Part shown: in pieces, positions 35,301 to 47,736 of the stretch
Layout of the letters: the number at the start of each line of letters is the position of its first letter
Position numbering within the stretch: position 1 is the first letter of the stretch
DNA from: Cyanophora paradoxa
Taxonomy: Eukaryota; Glaucocystophyceae; Cyanophorales; Cyanophoraceae
NCBI GenBank assembly: GCA_004431415.1
Contig: QPMI01000182.1
Location: 1-64,000 of the forward strand
Reading direction: 5' to 3'
DNA length: 64,000 bases
The notes under the pieces: generated by a model
The model's database searches: none
Told to the model about the DNA's origin: nothing
The model's input: the letters and a program-made list of their open reading frames with translations, nothing else
Program-made: the position numbers and the translations under genes

Positions 35301-38300
35301 CGGCCGCGGGGGCCTGCCGCGACAACAACATCGGGTGCGCCCATCCCCCGCCTCGCCCGGCCCCACCCCGCCCCGCGGCTTCTCACTCGGGGCGGGGCGG
35401 CGGCAGAGGGGCCTTCTTCTGCGCCGAGCGCCTCGACGCCGAGTCCCTCGACGCCGCCCGCGCCGTCCGCCCCGCCCCTCTCCTCTCCTCTGCTTTCTTT
35501 CTTTCTTTCCGCTTTCTGAGGAGCGTGCGTGCAGGTGGAGGCGGCGAGCGGGGGCCTCTCGACGCTCCTCGTGCCCCCCGAGCGCCTCGACGTCTCCGTC
35601 CTCGCGCCCCGCAAGGGCGCTCCCGCACCCGCCGACGTGCGCGCGCCCGCGCCTCCACAGCTCCCTTTCTCGTAGGGGCCGACTTGTCGGACCGGGTCCG
35701 TGCAGGGCGGGGCGCGGGAGGTGACGGACGCGAACTTCGAGGAGCTCGTGATGGCCCGCGACTCGCCCCGCGTCGCCAACGACACCGAGGCCCGCCCGCC
35801 CCGCCCGCCCCTTCTTCTTTCCTTTCGCATTAAATTTTGATCCGGCTGCGCCCGGCGAGCAGGGCGTGGTGCAGACGTCGACCTTCGCCTTCACGCCGGC
35901 CGACGGCGCCTTCGGCTACGCCCGCGCCGCCTACTACGAGGAGGTCCAGCCCCCCCAACCCCTCTCCCCTCCCCCCCTCCCCCCTTCCCCCTTCCCCCCC
36001 TCCCCCCCTCCCCCCCCTCCCCCCTCCCCCCTCCCCTCCCCGCCCCCCCCCCTCACCCCACCCCGCGATACCCTCTAACCCCTCCCGCCCCCCCCCCTCC
36101 CCCCCGCCCCGCCCCCTTCTCCTTTCCCTTCTCCGCTCCCTCTCGTCCCCCGTCCCCATTCGTTTTTCCCTTTCTCCTCTTCCCCCCCCTTCCCCTTTTC
36201 CCCTTCTCTACCCCTCCTTCCTCCCCCCCCCCCCCCCCCCTAAAGTCGCGACTGACGATCGCCCGGAAGGACGACGAGGACATCTTGCTGGAGGCGGTCT
36301 ACTACAACAACTCCCGCCCCGCCACCTGCTCCACCACCCTCGTCCGCCCCGCCCCGCCCCGCCCCGCCCCGCCCCGCCCCGCCCCGCCCCGCCCCGCCCG
36401 TCTCACTTGGGGGCAGCTGCGGGAGGGGACGGTGCTGGAGGCGTGCGCGGCGCCCTTCGGGCCCCTCTCCCCCGGCGGCAGCTGGGACGGCGACGCCGTC
36501 ATCCGCCTCACCACCAGGGTCCGCTCCCCGACGCTTTCATTGTTTGTTCGTTCTATTCGAGGCACGACGTCTGATCTCGGATGGACGTCAGACGCTGGCG
36601 GGGGAGCCGACGGCCCGCTGCTTCCGCTACGCCGGCGGGGCCCCGCTCGGCGTCTCGGTGGTCGCCGGCTCGGGCGGCGGCGCCGCGTCCGCCGCGTACG
36701 CGGCGACGGGGCGCATCATGGCCGGCTCGAGCGGCGGCGCGTCGACCGCCGCGTACGCCGGGACGGGGCGCATGGCCAGCGCGGGCGGGACGGGGAGCAA
36801 CCCGCTCTACTCCGAGTCCGGGCGCGAGGTCCGGAGCCCGCTCTACAACGGGCAGGGCGGCCAGACGCGGGCCCGCCTCCGCCACCTCCTCCAGGCGAGC
36901 CCCCGCCGCCGCCGCCGCCGGTTGCCCCCTCCGCCTCGCCCGCTGATGCGCCGCGGTCCCGCCAGACGTACGTGAACGGGACGGACGTGCTGCTCAAGTG
37001 CCGCGCCCTCGGGGCGAGCATGGGCCTCCTCCAGCAGTACTACAAGGCGAGCGCGCCGCCGCCCCGCACTCGTCATCCCTTAACCCGACCCGATCCGATC
37101 CGATGCGCCTCCGCCATCAGCCGTGCTGCGGGGACGTGGACGGGGACGGGGTCGGGGACGGCGCCATCGACTTCGCGAAGGTCAAAGTCGCACGCGCCGT
37201 CTGCCGCGCCTCCATCGTGCGCCCCGGCCCCGCCACACCACGCCCATCCTCCGCCCATCGAATTAAACGAACGGGGGGCAGGACGCGGCGACGGGGGCCT
37301 CCTACGAGACCTGCTCGGGCCTCGCCGTGCGCCCCCCCCCCCCCCGCCCCGCCCCGCCCCGCCCCGCCCCGGCCGCTCGGACTCGATCCCGTCTCATCTG
37401 AGGCCGGGGCCGGCGCCGGCGCGCGGGCCCTCAGACGGCGGAGGGCGGCCTGGTCTCCCGCCTCACCGTCACGGTGCCGGGCCCCGCCCCGCGCCGGGGC
37501 TCGAGCTCCACGGCAGCCGACCCTGCCTGACCCAGCTGACCTTGCAGGACGAGCACGGGGGGGCGACGGAGCGGTACATGAACGTGACGGTCCCCAAGCA
37601 GACGCAGGGCGCCACCTTTGGCGAGCGCGTCAACTCTGGCCTCGCCTCCGCCGTGCGCCCGCGCCCTTCCCACCCGACTCCAGCGGCGCCCGAGAAGGAG
37701 CTTCGAGCGTGGGGCGCATGCGCAGGGGGGCGGGGGCCGGCGGGAGTGGCCTTGGGGCCCCGCCTGGTCCTTCGGCGGGCGCCTTCTCATGGCCGGCCCC
37801 GTGCGCCCCGCCGCCCGCCCGCCGCCCGCCCTTTGCCCCCGCCCCGCGACCCTTGAGCCGGGGCGGCAGAGCGGGGCGGGGAGCTCGGGCTCGGGCGGTG
37901 GGCGGCTGGGCGGGAGGGCCCTATTCGTGGACGGCCCGCGGGGCGGGCTCCACATCCGCCGCGTCAAGTGCGAGATGTACTGCGAGCGCATCGTGCGCGC
38001 CCCGCCCGCCCTCCCACGCCCTCCCGCCCCGCCTTCTCTCTCTCTCTCTCCTTCCTGGGCTTGACGTCGGGGCAGAGGAGCGTGCGGATCGGGGACGAAG
38101 TCTGCTTCTACGAGGGGACGGGCTCCGCGTCCGCCCCGCCCGCCGCCCTCCGCGTCGTCCGCCACCCCGCCCCCCTCCGCGCCGCCCCGCGCCTTGGCAT
38201 TGACTCCTGCGCCAGAAAACGAAGCACGACACGGCGAAGAACTCGGTGGGCAACATCCGCGCCCGGGGCCGCCGCGGCGCCCTCGCCGCCGGCGCCGAAG

Positions 38301-41300
38301 TTGAAGAACTGGCCCCCGCCGACGCCCGCCCCGTCTTCGTAACCGTCTACCCGGCGCGCCGCCCCCCCTCCGCCTAAGCCTCTCGCGTCCTCTCTGACCG
38401 CGGCGCGCCCCGGCTCGGCCTGGGCAGGAGGGGGACGGGGGCGGCTGCACGCTGCCCGTGCCCCGCGCCCTCTTCGACAAGCTCGGCCTCGACGCCGTCC
38501 GCCCCGCCCGCCCCGTCCCGCCCCTTCCTCTTGACTCTGCGCTCAAAACTTCGAATTCGCCACAGGCGACTTCGGACGCGCCGGCGACGGCGGCGTGCAA
38601 GCCCTCCGCGACGGAGGCCTTCGCGTGCTCCCTCCCGTACCCCGCCGAGGGCATCTCCGTCGTGCGCCCCGCCCCGCCCCGCCTCCCCGCCTCCCCGCCC
38701 GCCCTCCCTCCCGCCCGCCCGGTCGCCCGCCCGACGCCCGGGGGCGCGCAGGAGACGGTGAAGCCGCCCTCCTTCATCTCCATCGAGCTGGTCCGTACGC
38801 GTGTCTGTCTGTCTGTCTGCGCGCGCTGCGCGCTCTCCGGGACGGCTAGTTCTAGAGGGGACACCGCCCGCCCACCCGCCTCCGCGGGCGCCTCCCAGCT
38901 CCCGGCCGTCAGCCCCGGCGGTCGGCGCCGCCTGACCGGTCCCGACCCGCAGGACATGGCCGAGGGGCGCGCCCTCATCCCGGAGCCGCCCGGCGGCGTC
39001 AACCTCACCGGCTACATCCGCCTCGTCCGCCCCCTCCTTCCCCTTCGCGCCCCTTTCCCCCTCGCGGCCGGCTGACGCCGCGGCCGCTGGCCGGACAGGA
39101 CGCCATGGAGCAAGCCTACGCGCTCCACGTGGTTCGTACCCCCCCCCCCTTCGTCCCCTCCCCCCCCTCTCCCGTCCCCGCCCTCTCCTGCGGCCCGACG
39201 CGCGGCGGGCAGCTCGGGCTGGGTGGCGTGGCGTACGTCCCGCGCGCGGCGGTCGCGACAAAGCCGCGCAAGGTCAGAACCCACGTCGTGCCGCACGTCC
39301 TCCGCACCGCCACCGGCTCCCCGGTGCGCCCCGACCCGGCCCCACCCGGCCCCGCCCGGCCCCGTCCGACCTAGATACGATGTGAGCTGGGGGGCGCCCC
39401 GCGCAGCAGCCGAGCGCGAACGCCATCCCCCACGCCTTCGAGGCCGTCCCGATGCGCGACATGGTCCGCCCCTCCCGCCGCGCCCGCGCCCGCGTTTCGC
39501 TTCCTGTTCCGACGCTCGCTCGCTCGCGTGCTCGCAGGAGGCCGGCGAGTCGGTGTACATCACCATGACCCAGCGCGACCTCTCCGGCCGGCCCATCGCC
39601 GTGCGTTCGGCCTCTCCCTTTAGGGCACTCCCCCCTGCGTGGCTTAGGCGTGACTCGCTCGGGCCGAAGGCGGCGGAGGAGCCGCTGGTGCCGTGGCACA
39701 AGGCCCAGCTCGACGTGGACGCCCGCTCCTACTCCTGCCTCTCCGGGCCCTCCGCCAAGACCATTGAGAAAGCCTGCCATGCGCGCCTCCTCTTCCTCCT
39801 CCCCAGCCTGGCCCGCGCTCGGCCCGGCCTCCCGGCTGACTTGCGGCCGCGCAGGGCCTGAAGGACACGATCAAGACGCAGGTGCGGGGCCTGAGGGGCA
39901 CGGGCAGCTTCACGAGCTGGCTGGACGCCCTCCTCAAGTTCGCGGGGCGTCCCGCCGGCGCCAAGGACGCCGCCGTCGCCGCCGCCTCCGCCGCCAACGC
40001 GCTCCTCGAGGCGCGCCTCGTGTGCGGGACGGTGACCGACGCGGCGGGCGCGACGACCGAAGAGTGCGCGGCGGGGGAGGTCTTCCTGACCGAGGGCGAG
40101 AGGCCGGCGGCGGCCTCGCCCTCGCCGGCGCCGCCCCGCCACACGCCCGACCCCTACTCCGAGGACCTCCTCCGCATGTTCAACCGGGCAGCCGCCGTGC
40201 GCTCCTATCCGACTCTCCGCTGCTCCGCTCCGCCCCGCGTCCTTTCTTAGTGTGAGTGCAGGGCACGGGCGGCGGGTCGGGGCCGTCGGTGTCGCGGGTG
40301 ACAAAACGGGACGCGGCGGGGCACGTGACGAGCCTCTGCTTCGTGGAGCGCGACGAGAAGGGCGCCGTCGCCGGCGAGCTCTGCCGCTCCCCCGCCGTGC
40401 GTCGGGGCGGGGGCCTAGGCCTCTTTAGTCGTGCTTCCTTCCTCGCTTTGATCTTCTGGGGCGGCAGGAGGCGGACGCGGCCGCGCACGCGACCTTCTAC
40501 ACCGTGCGCCGCTCCTCCCTGCAGAAGGCGTCAACATTCTCTTGTCTGAGCCACGGGGCCCGTTCGATCGCATCGCAGGGCCTGGCAACGGCGGAGGTCG
40601 GCACGTGGGCCTCCCAGTACGAGTGCCACGCCCGCCCCGTCCGCCCCCGCCCCGCCCCCCCGCCCGCCCCCCCGCAAACTCCGCCGACACGGCCCGCGCG
40701 GCCCTGGCGATCGCAGTCGGCGGGGGGCCCCTCGCCGTCCTACAGCTCCTTCCCGCGGGGCGCCAAGCCCAGGGCCCCCTACCTCAGTGCGCCCTCGCCC
40801 TCCCTCGCGCGCCGCGCCCTTCACTTTCTGGTCTGAGCTTACCTGAGCCGCGCCGCGCCGGACCAGCCGGAGCGGAGAGCGCGCTGCCGGTGCACGAGGC
40901 GTGCTACCGGCTGCCGGCCGCGGCGGTGGACGGGCAGGCCACCGTCTCCGAGCGCCTCTCCGTCATCGTCCGCCCCCCGCCCCGCCCCGCCCCGCCCCGC
41001 CCCCTCCTCCCCTTTGCTTCGCTCTGCTCAGCTTCGGGGGCGCAGTACCCGCAGGACCGCATCGTCCTCGAGCGCACCCGGTCCGCCCTGAAGCCTTCCC
41101 CTCCTCGGCGCTGGATCCGACGCGGGGGCCGCCTCTGGCAGGTCGTACCTGGCGACGCGGGGCATCGACGCGCTGAAGAACCCCGTCTTCGACTTCGACC
41201 GCGCGCCCCGCCCGCCATGCCCCGCCCCGAGCCGATCCGAGCCGATCCAGAGGGCTCTTTAGAGAGAGCGGAACGTTAGGAAGGAGGCGCTCCTTAGGAC

Positions 41301-44300
41301 GAATCCTTCTCTGACCGCCCCGCCCCGCCCCGCCCCGCCCCGCCCCGCCAAGCTTGGCTCTGCTCGGCGGCGCTTCTCCTCCTTCTTCTGAGGGGCGGGG
41401 GCGCAGCGCTGGAGGGGCCCGGGGCGAGGACGACAGCGGCGCGGGCCGTCCCCAAGTGGGACCCCGTCTACCACCGCGCCGACTCCGACCTCGTGCGCCG
41501 CTTCTTGTTATCGGCGCCTCGAGCTTTTCGTGACTGACCTTCGGGCGGCCGCGGGGCAGCACGCGGTGCGGCAGCGGTACGGGGCGTGGCCGCGGGACGT
41601 GCAGTCGGGCCTGCCGACGGGCAAGCGCGGGCTGGCGCTCCTCAACACGACGACGGGCGCCACGGAGCCGGCCTCGCAGGCCGACATCGAGGCCGCCGCT
41701 GCCGAGGCCGCCAAAGCGGCCCGCCCGCTTTCCTATACTTTTAAGCCTCCTTTCCCGCCTGATCGCGAGGGCCCCGGGGCGCGCAGGACGCCGTCAGCAG
41801 CGGGACGATCGACGCAACTCGCCCCGGCACGATCGACGCGTCTCGCACCGGTACGGAGCCGCGCGCCGGCCCCGCCGTCCCCGCCGAGCCCCGCGCCGCC
41901 GCCGCCGCAGGGACCGACGGGACGTACTCGCGCGAGGCCGGCAGCGGCCTCGCCACCGGCCGGCGCATGCCGGTCTACCAGGCCCGCCGCCCCTGCAGCT
42001 CGCCCCGCCCGCACGTACAGCCCCCAACAGCCTCTGACCGGCGCCACGCGGGCGGGCGCAGGGGACGCCGCCGGGGCCGCGGGAGGCCGGGTCGGGCCTG
42101 GCGAACGGGGCCGTGGCCTTCTCGCCCCCCGCGTCCCTCTACGAGCCCGTCCTCGCCGCCGCCTCCGAGGTCCTCGTCATCAAGGGCCGCTCCATCCCCG
42201 AGGCGCGCACACCCCCCGCCCCCTACCACCGCGTACCCCTGCCGGCCCCTCTGACCGCCCTCGCTTCAGAACTCGATCGAGCGAGCCGCCCCGACGACAA
42301 CGACCCTCGTGAGCCCCCGCTCCGCCTCCACCCAAGCGCGTCCCCTCTCACTCCCACTCGCCCCCGCACGCAGGCCGGCCTGCCGGAGTGCGCGGTGGAC
42401 CCGCAGGAGGCCTGCGCCGAGGAGGCCGTCGTGTCCGTCTCCAAGCCCGGCGAGGCCCCGACCCTCACGCCCCTCGACAAGGCACGCTTCCTTCTTTCGC
42501 TCGAGCCGGCCCGGCCCCAAGGGCTGAGGGCTGACGTTTGCGGTGGCATGCGCAGGTCTGCAAGCTGTGCAGGCGGCCGCTCGTGCGCCGCGCCAAGCTC
42601 TCCAAGGCCGACGCCGGCCGCTCCTGCCCCGCCCCGCGTCCGCCCCGCCCCGCCCCCAGCCCCTCGTCCCCTGAACCGGAACCGAGTATCGACGTTTGCT
42701 CCGCTTTATTTCGGCAGCGGCGACGGCGTTCCGCGCGGCGTGGCCCCGCATCGAGGACTGTGCGCCCTTCCGTCCCGCAATCCCCGCCCCTGCGCCCTCG
42801 AGCTCGAGCGCGCCGCAGGCCTGCCGTTCACGGTGGACCCCGCGACGGGCGTCGCCTACCTCAGCCTCCTCCCCGAGAACCGCAACCCCCTGCCCCTCGC
42901 CCTCAAGGTACGCCCCCTCCCCCCTTCCCTCCCCTCCTTCCTTCGAACGCGTGGGCGCCCGGCGGGGCGGCAGGAGGCGAAGAGCGACCAGCAGAGCGTG
43001 CGGGCGCTGGACGGGAACCCATCCATCCGCCGCGCGCTCCGCCAGTCCGCCGGCACCGGCGCCGGCGCCGGCCCCGCGGTCACCGACGCGCACCTGCGCG
43101 TCACGCTTTTCTCCCTCGGCCTCAACCACGACCTCCACGACTTCCTGGTACCCCCGCCCTTCTTTCCCCCCCCCCCTCTCTCCGCTCCGCGCCCCTAACC
43201 GAACCGCCAAAGCCCGACGTCACGCTGGAGTCGGCGAAGCTCGTGGGGGCGGTCCCCAAGGCCCAGCGTGCGCTGTTCTCCTGTACCCCCCGGACCTGGC
43301 GGCGTCCGCTGCTGAAACGTTATCTGGGCCGCCGCAGTGACGACGAAGCTGCGGGTCGTCGCGGGCGCCCCCCCGCCCGTACTCAACGCCTCCGTGATCA
43401 GGTACCCCTCCCGCGCCCCTTCGAAGTCCCTTCGAGACCCCTTCTGAGGGGCGGGTCCGGGGCGCAGCGGGGAGTACCCGCTGGGGACGGTGTTCCAGCA
43501 CCGGGCGCCGTGGGACCCGCGGGCGGCGTCGTACAACTGGACTGACGGCTGCGCGGCGGCCTGCGCCGCCTGCGCCGACGAGGCCTTCGTCACCGTCGTC
43601 CTCAACCAGTGCGCACTCCGCTTGATTTATTTTGATTCTCGAAGTGAAGGTCTTGTTCCTTCGAACTGGATTCTGATTATTTGCGCGCAGGACGCTGGTA
43701 AATGAGGCGGTGCCGGCGCGGGCGGCGAGCGCGCGGGTGCGGCGGACCGTCGACGCCGGCCCCGGGCGCGGCCTCCAGCTGCGCCTCCTCGCGGAGGACC
43801 GCTGCGGCCCGGCGCTCAAGGCGGCCCCGCGGGGACCCTCCCCAAGGACTGCCGCCCCTCCCGCCGCCTCTCCTTTGCCGCCCTCGCCGCCGCCGAGGCG
43901 CGCCGGCGGCCGCCGGCCGTCGCCGACCCGCCGCGGCGCCTGCGGGAGCCGAGCCCCGTCGACTTCCCGACGCGCCTCGACGGGAACTGGACGGCCGGCG
44001 CCAGGAGCGCCGCGCCGCTGGACGGGACCTCCCGCGAGCAAATCTCCGTGCAGATCACCGACCCGACCCTGCAGACCCGCGAGATCGCGAGCCCGGGCTC
44101 GCCCCGCCGCCGCCTCGCCTCCGCCACGGACGACGGCGCCGCGCGGCCGCCCCTGCGGTACGGGTACATCCTCTGGGCCGACATGAGCCGCCGCGGCGCC
44201 CTCGACTTCGGCGCCTGCGACGCGCCCCCGGCCCCGGCCCCGGCCCCCGTCCGCCGCGCCGCCCCGAGGCCCACGCCGGCGCCCACGCCCACGCCCGCGC

Positions 44301-45357
44301 CGGCGCCCACGCCCACGCCCGGCCCCCGCATCGTGCGCCAGCCCCCTGCTCCTCCTCCCCCTCCTCCCCCTCCTCACCCAGCGGGCTTCGCGGGGGCAGG
44401 TGGGGCGGGTGCGGATCCAGTACGCGGGGGAGGGCCTCTCGGATATCGCGATCGACGAGGCCGGCCTGCCCCGCGGCAGGGGCAGGAAGCCCGCCGCCCG
44501 CATCACCCAGGTCCTCCCGGCCCCTCCCGCCCGCCCGTACTCAAGGTGTACCCCTAGCTCAAGGCGTACCCCTATCCGCAGCTCGGGGGCGAGGTGACAA
44601 TCTTCGGGGAGGGGTTCCCGTACCCCGAGCCCATCCGGGGCTTCCTGGAGGCGGGCAACGCGAGCGTCGAGGCGAACAACACGCGCTTCGACTCCGACAC
44701 CCGCCTCGTCTTCCGTGCGCGCTTTCGCGCCCCGCCAGCCTCCACCTGCTCCTTCTCCTCTAACCCAGCGCCGCCCGGCGCGCCCCTCCTTGACTTCGTC
44801 GTTTCGCAGAGCCCGTCCTGCCCGCCAGCGCGCGCAAGCGGCTCCTCCTCGGCGCGGTGCGAGCGAGCGAGCGAGCGAGCGGGGCCCCCCGCCCCGCCCC
44901 GCCCCACCCTTCTCCGCCCCCCCCCCCCCCCCCCCCCCCCCTCCACCCTCGAATAATCCGGGGCGGGCGGGGGCAGGCGCTGGCGCCGGGCTCGGTGAGC
45001 GACCTCCGCATCGTCAGCGTCAACGGCGCCTTCGAGAGCTTCCTCATCGAGAACGCGCGCCCCGGCCCCGGACCCGGCCCCCTCCCTCCTTCCTCCTCTC
45101 CCGGCCTGACTCGAGCCTCGGGCAGGCGCTCGCGTGGGACTACCCCTCGAACGGCGCCCCCTGGTGCGCGCGCGCCCTCCCCGCCTTAAACCTTCGGACC
45201 TTCCGCGCCGACCGCGGGCTCTCTCGTGTGCAGGACCACGCTGGCCTCAGCGGGCGCCCCCGCCGCCTCCCCGGCCGCTCTCGGCGCGCACCTCGCCGCG
45301 GCCCTCCTCGCCGCCCTCCTCGCCGCCTGCGCCGCCGCCGGCCCCCGCGCCCGCTAG
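32334..45357 (+). CDS. Giant secreted protein with MopE-like metal-binding motifs, an IPT/TIG-like module and a GPI-type tail
   Basis: Spliced gene of about 45 exons. From the ATG at 32,334 the first exon encodes an Arg-rich start and a hydrophobic export segment (ALAALALAAALLPAAAAADA) before EWGWGSGSW. A long exon (about 33,444-34,420) carries eight D-x-D-C-D-G motifs in two groups of four, beta-strand pieces such as ITLQGSNFE and IIITVVGTQFG, and a Cys-pentapeptide stretch (ACRAT, ACRAR, ACRAA). Later exons include a calcium-loop-like GDVDGDGVGDGAIDF (37.1 kb), many paired cysteines and N-glycosylation sites. Near the end is an IPT/TIG-like exon (GGEVTIFGEGFPYPEP, 44.59 kb). The last exon ends in a small-residue site and a hydrophobic tail (ALGAHLAAALLAALLAACAA) directly before TAG at 45,355. 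This is a typical GPI-anchor signal with no cytosolic tail. It is probably a cell-surface or wall/scale protein (inference). Introns are C-rich. The true first exon could lie further upstream. Confidence 0.68.
33661..34257 (+). repeat. Eight D-x-D-C-D-G (MopE-type) metal-binding motifs in two clusters
   Basis: The motif DNDCDG or DDDCDG starts at 33,661, 33,706, 33,748 and 33,795 (cluster one) and at 34,132, 34,153, 34,198 and 34,240 (cluster two). The clusters flank a Cys-pentapeptide stretch and two beta-rich blocks. Spacing is 14-17 residues in cluster one and 7-15 in cluster two, often with the linker DGRDNDCDG. The pattern matches the core of the MopE-type metal-binding motif known from secreted proteins. 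Metal binding here is inferred from that likeness. Confidence 0.8.
35943..36400 (+). repeat. C/T-rich intron tract and (CCCCG)n array in the giant secreted-protein gene
   Basis: From 35,943 to about 36,240 the sequence is almost pure C with T, forming one intron between exons ending AYYEEV and starting SRLTIARKDDEDI. At 36,345-36,400 the next intron is an uninterrupted CCCCG array of about eleven units. Similar but shorter CCCCG arrays sit in other introns of this gene (about 35,170-35,230, 37,335-37,370 and 41,318-41,350). Confidence 0.85.
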
Positions 45358-46066
45358 CGGCCCCCCGCTCACAGCACAAAACCCACCATAGATGTTTCGA
45401 ACTTGCATGGATGTTTTATCCGCATAAATGATTTTGCATAGCCTAGTATAGGAGCTTACGTTCAAGTATTTTAACACAATTGGTTTACACTCGCATAAAA
45501 ACTTTCGTTTGTAGTAGAGGAGCTTAAATCCCGAGGAGATTGGAGTCTTGCATTTAATCTTGCATTTATTCTTAGTGTAGTTTTGTGCTCCACCTAGAAA
45601 ATACGCGTGAGTTTACTTGCAACTGCAATTATCTTCTCTCCCCATTTCGCTTGTACCTTCAAAACAATCCCTAAGCTTGTACCTGATAGTTTGCATGATG
45701 AGTATTCGAGAGTTGAGTTTCACACTACGATCAGTGCGGTATTCTTATACTTGCTTATACGCAGCTCCGTCGCAGCTTGCTGCGCTCCGGCGGGCCCTCG
45801 AGCTCACATCTCGTAGATGCTGCGCCGCGCGCTCGACCGCGCCGCCCGGAGGTGCGGTCGCTCCCCAGGCCGCTGCGCACCCGCGTTCAGACGTCGAGCC
45901 TCAACCCATGGCCACGTGCACCGCCGGAGACGAACCGCCGGGGAGGGCGTGCCGGTGCTTCCTCCGTTGGGGGCGGGTGGGGGTCGGGGGCCGCCGCGGG
46001 CGCCGTGGTACGCGTTCTCGATGGCCTGCGCATGCGGGGAGTACGGGCTTCAGCGAGGGAGCGGAA

Positions 46067-46102
<36 letters not shown>

Positions 46103-46213
46103 CGACCTGCTCGAGGTTCATCACCATCTGCGCAGGTCGAGGGTCAGAGGGCGGGGCGGGGCGGGGGAAGCGTGAAAGGCAGCGGGGAGACGGGGCGGAC
46201 GAGGGTGGCGGCG
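45358..46213. other. Gene-free stretch after the giant secreted-protein gene
   Basis: The first 430 bases are AT-rich and probably contain the 3' untranslated region and terminator of the upstream gene. GC content then rises sharply at about 45,780, with no recognisable coding motif. A 36-base G run at 46,067-46,102 interrupts it. Confidence 0.5.
46067..46102 (+). repeat. Poly-G run of 36 bases
   Basis: An uninterrupted G homopolymer. It is the longest pure G run in the window and lies outside any supported gene, about 110 bases before a LINE-like relic. The stated length is probably not exact in the cell. Confidence 0.9.
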
Positions 46214-46420
46214 TAGGCCTATATTGCCGGCTGTCCGGCGCTCTTATTAATCTCGGAAAATCAAACCTTCTTCCGCTCCGTGATATTCCTGCGGACTCGT
46301 GGCCTAGCGTCGAGGACTGTCCCTGGCGGCGTCTCCAGGTGACAGATCTCCCTCCCGCTGAGAAAATTCGCAAGTACCTGGGCTTTCCACTTGAGCCCGA
46401 TCTGTCCTTTCGCGTCTTCC
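46214..46420 (+). pseudogene. Relic of a non-LTR (LINE-type) reverse transcriptase
   Basis: A 65-residue stretch reads YCRLSGALINLGKSN, then LPL, and further on EKIRKYLGFPLEPD. The SG-x3-N-x2-KS pattern followed after about 45 residues by KYLG-x-PL matches the end of the LINE RT domain, just after the catalytic region. No start, catalytic YADD or endonuclease part is present, and the frame degenerates into pyrimidine-rich sequence after 46,420. It is a short dead fragment; no family was assigned. Confidence 0.6.
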
Positions 46421-47736
46421 TGCTTCGCCTCAGCCTCCACGTCGTCTTGTTGTTCCTCTTACCTGTCTGCTTCCTGTGATTTATCTTTCTCAATTTTGTC
46501 CTCCGCTTGCTAGTGATGTGGTTCCCTCCTTTTTTGATGGTATTTCTAGCTCTCGCGCTAGCTCTTCTTCGTGTCTGTCATCCTCGAGCTCTGTCCCGTG
46601 CTCTGCTCGGTCCGATTTACTTCTCGTCTCTTCTCGATCTGTCTTGCGCTCTGTGTCTTTCCTTGTTTATTGTCGATTTTGGCTCTTTGTCTTATCTTTC
46701 TTCGTGCTCTTGTCTTAGTTACCGTAGTACTTTGCTTTTTGTCTCTGTGCCCCCTGGCCATGTGCAGGCTCCAGGGCAGCCCCCGCAATGCTCCAGGGCA
46801 GCCCCTGCAATGCCGGTAATTCATCGGTAGTCTTAATTATTTTAGGCGTACTAAACCGGCAAAACCCCGGAATTGATTATGTGATTTGTGATAGTTTGCT
46901 GTATCTTTGATTTGTGATTCTCCTTAATATTACTTGTCGCGTGCCGCGATTCCCTCGGATTAGGCTAGCCGGTTGTCTATGCGTAGCCGCTAGCCCTAGT
47001 CTAGTGCTATCGAGCAGCTAGCTCTAGCACTCTCTGTATTCTGACTTAGCGCCGGGCGCGACTCCGTTTGGGGGTACGCGATCCCTGGACGGGTACACTT
47101 GTGAATAGACCACTTGTGCTCCCAGCTACAGCCCCAGCCCGTGCGTGACCGCACGGACGCTGCACCGGGTGGGAATCCTCTCATCCGACAGGCGCCATCT
47201 GCTCACGGAGCCAGAACCCCGATCATCAGCGACCCGTCATTAGCAACCGACCCAGCTCGGCGACCGCGGCTCAGCCGGCGCGCAGGTAGACCTCGGTAGA
47301 GGTCGTGGGTCGCTTCTCGCGCCCCGCCTGCGCCGCTCCGGGCTGACCCGCAGTTGGCGACCGAACATTCTGGAAAGAACCAGAACTTAGTCCTGCGGAT
47401 CCAGGAACGCGCGCGAATACCGAGGGATCCCCGTCCCGATCGGATCGTCGCCGTTTCCTGAGCGAGCTGCGTGCGAGCCCGTGGGAGCATTCCCGATCGG
47501 TCGCTAGTCACTCGCCGCGACGCCAGCCTTCTCCGGCTGTTGCGATCGTGCTGGACAAGTACGGAGAGCGATCGGATCGACGGCTGAGGCGTGCGCGCCC
47601 GAGCTGTCTCCGGAATCGCCGCAGCCGAGCTAGTGAGCTTGCTCGCCGCTGCTGTGGACCACGACGGCCTCGGATCTCGAGCGAGGCACATTCTCTCACG
47701 GAATAGCGTGGCATTACGTCGCCGCTTGACCTGAGA
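46421..47736 (+). other. Leader and probable 5' LTR zone of the Ty3-like element
   Basis: This 1.3-kb stretch precedes the gag start codon and contains no gene. It begins T-rich, then becomes GC-rich after 47.05 kb. A 5' LTR, primer-binding site and packaging leader are expected here. The LTR cannot be delimited because the 3' LTR lies beyond the window. No primer-binding site was identified with confidence. Confidence 0.45.

Noticed and set aside
46206-47736. Exact LTR boundaries and a primer-binding site
   Set aside because: Several TG...CA pairs and TGG-starting words exist, but without the second LTR none can be preferred.
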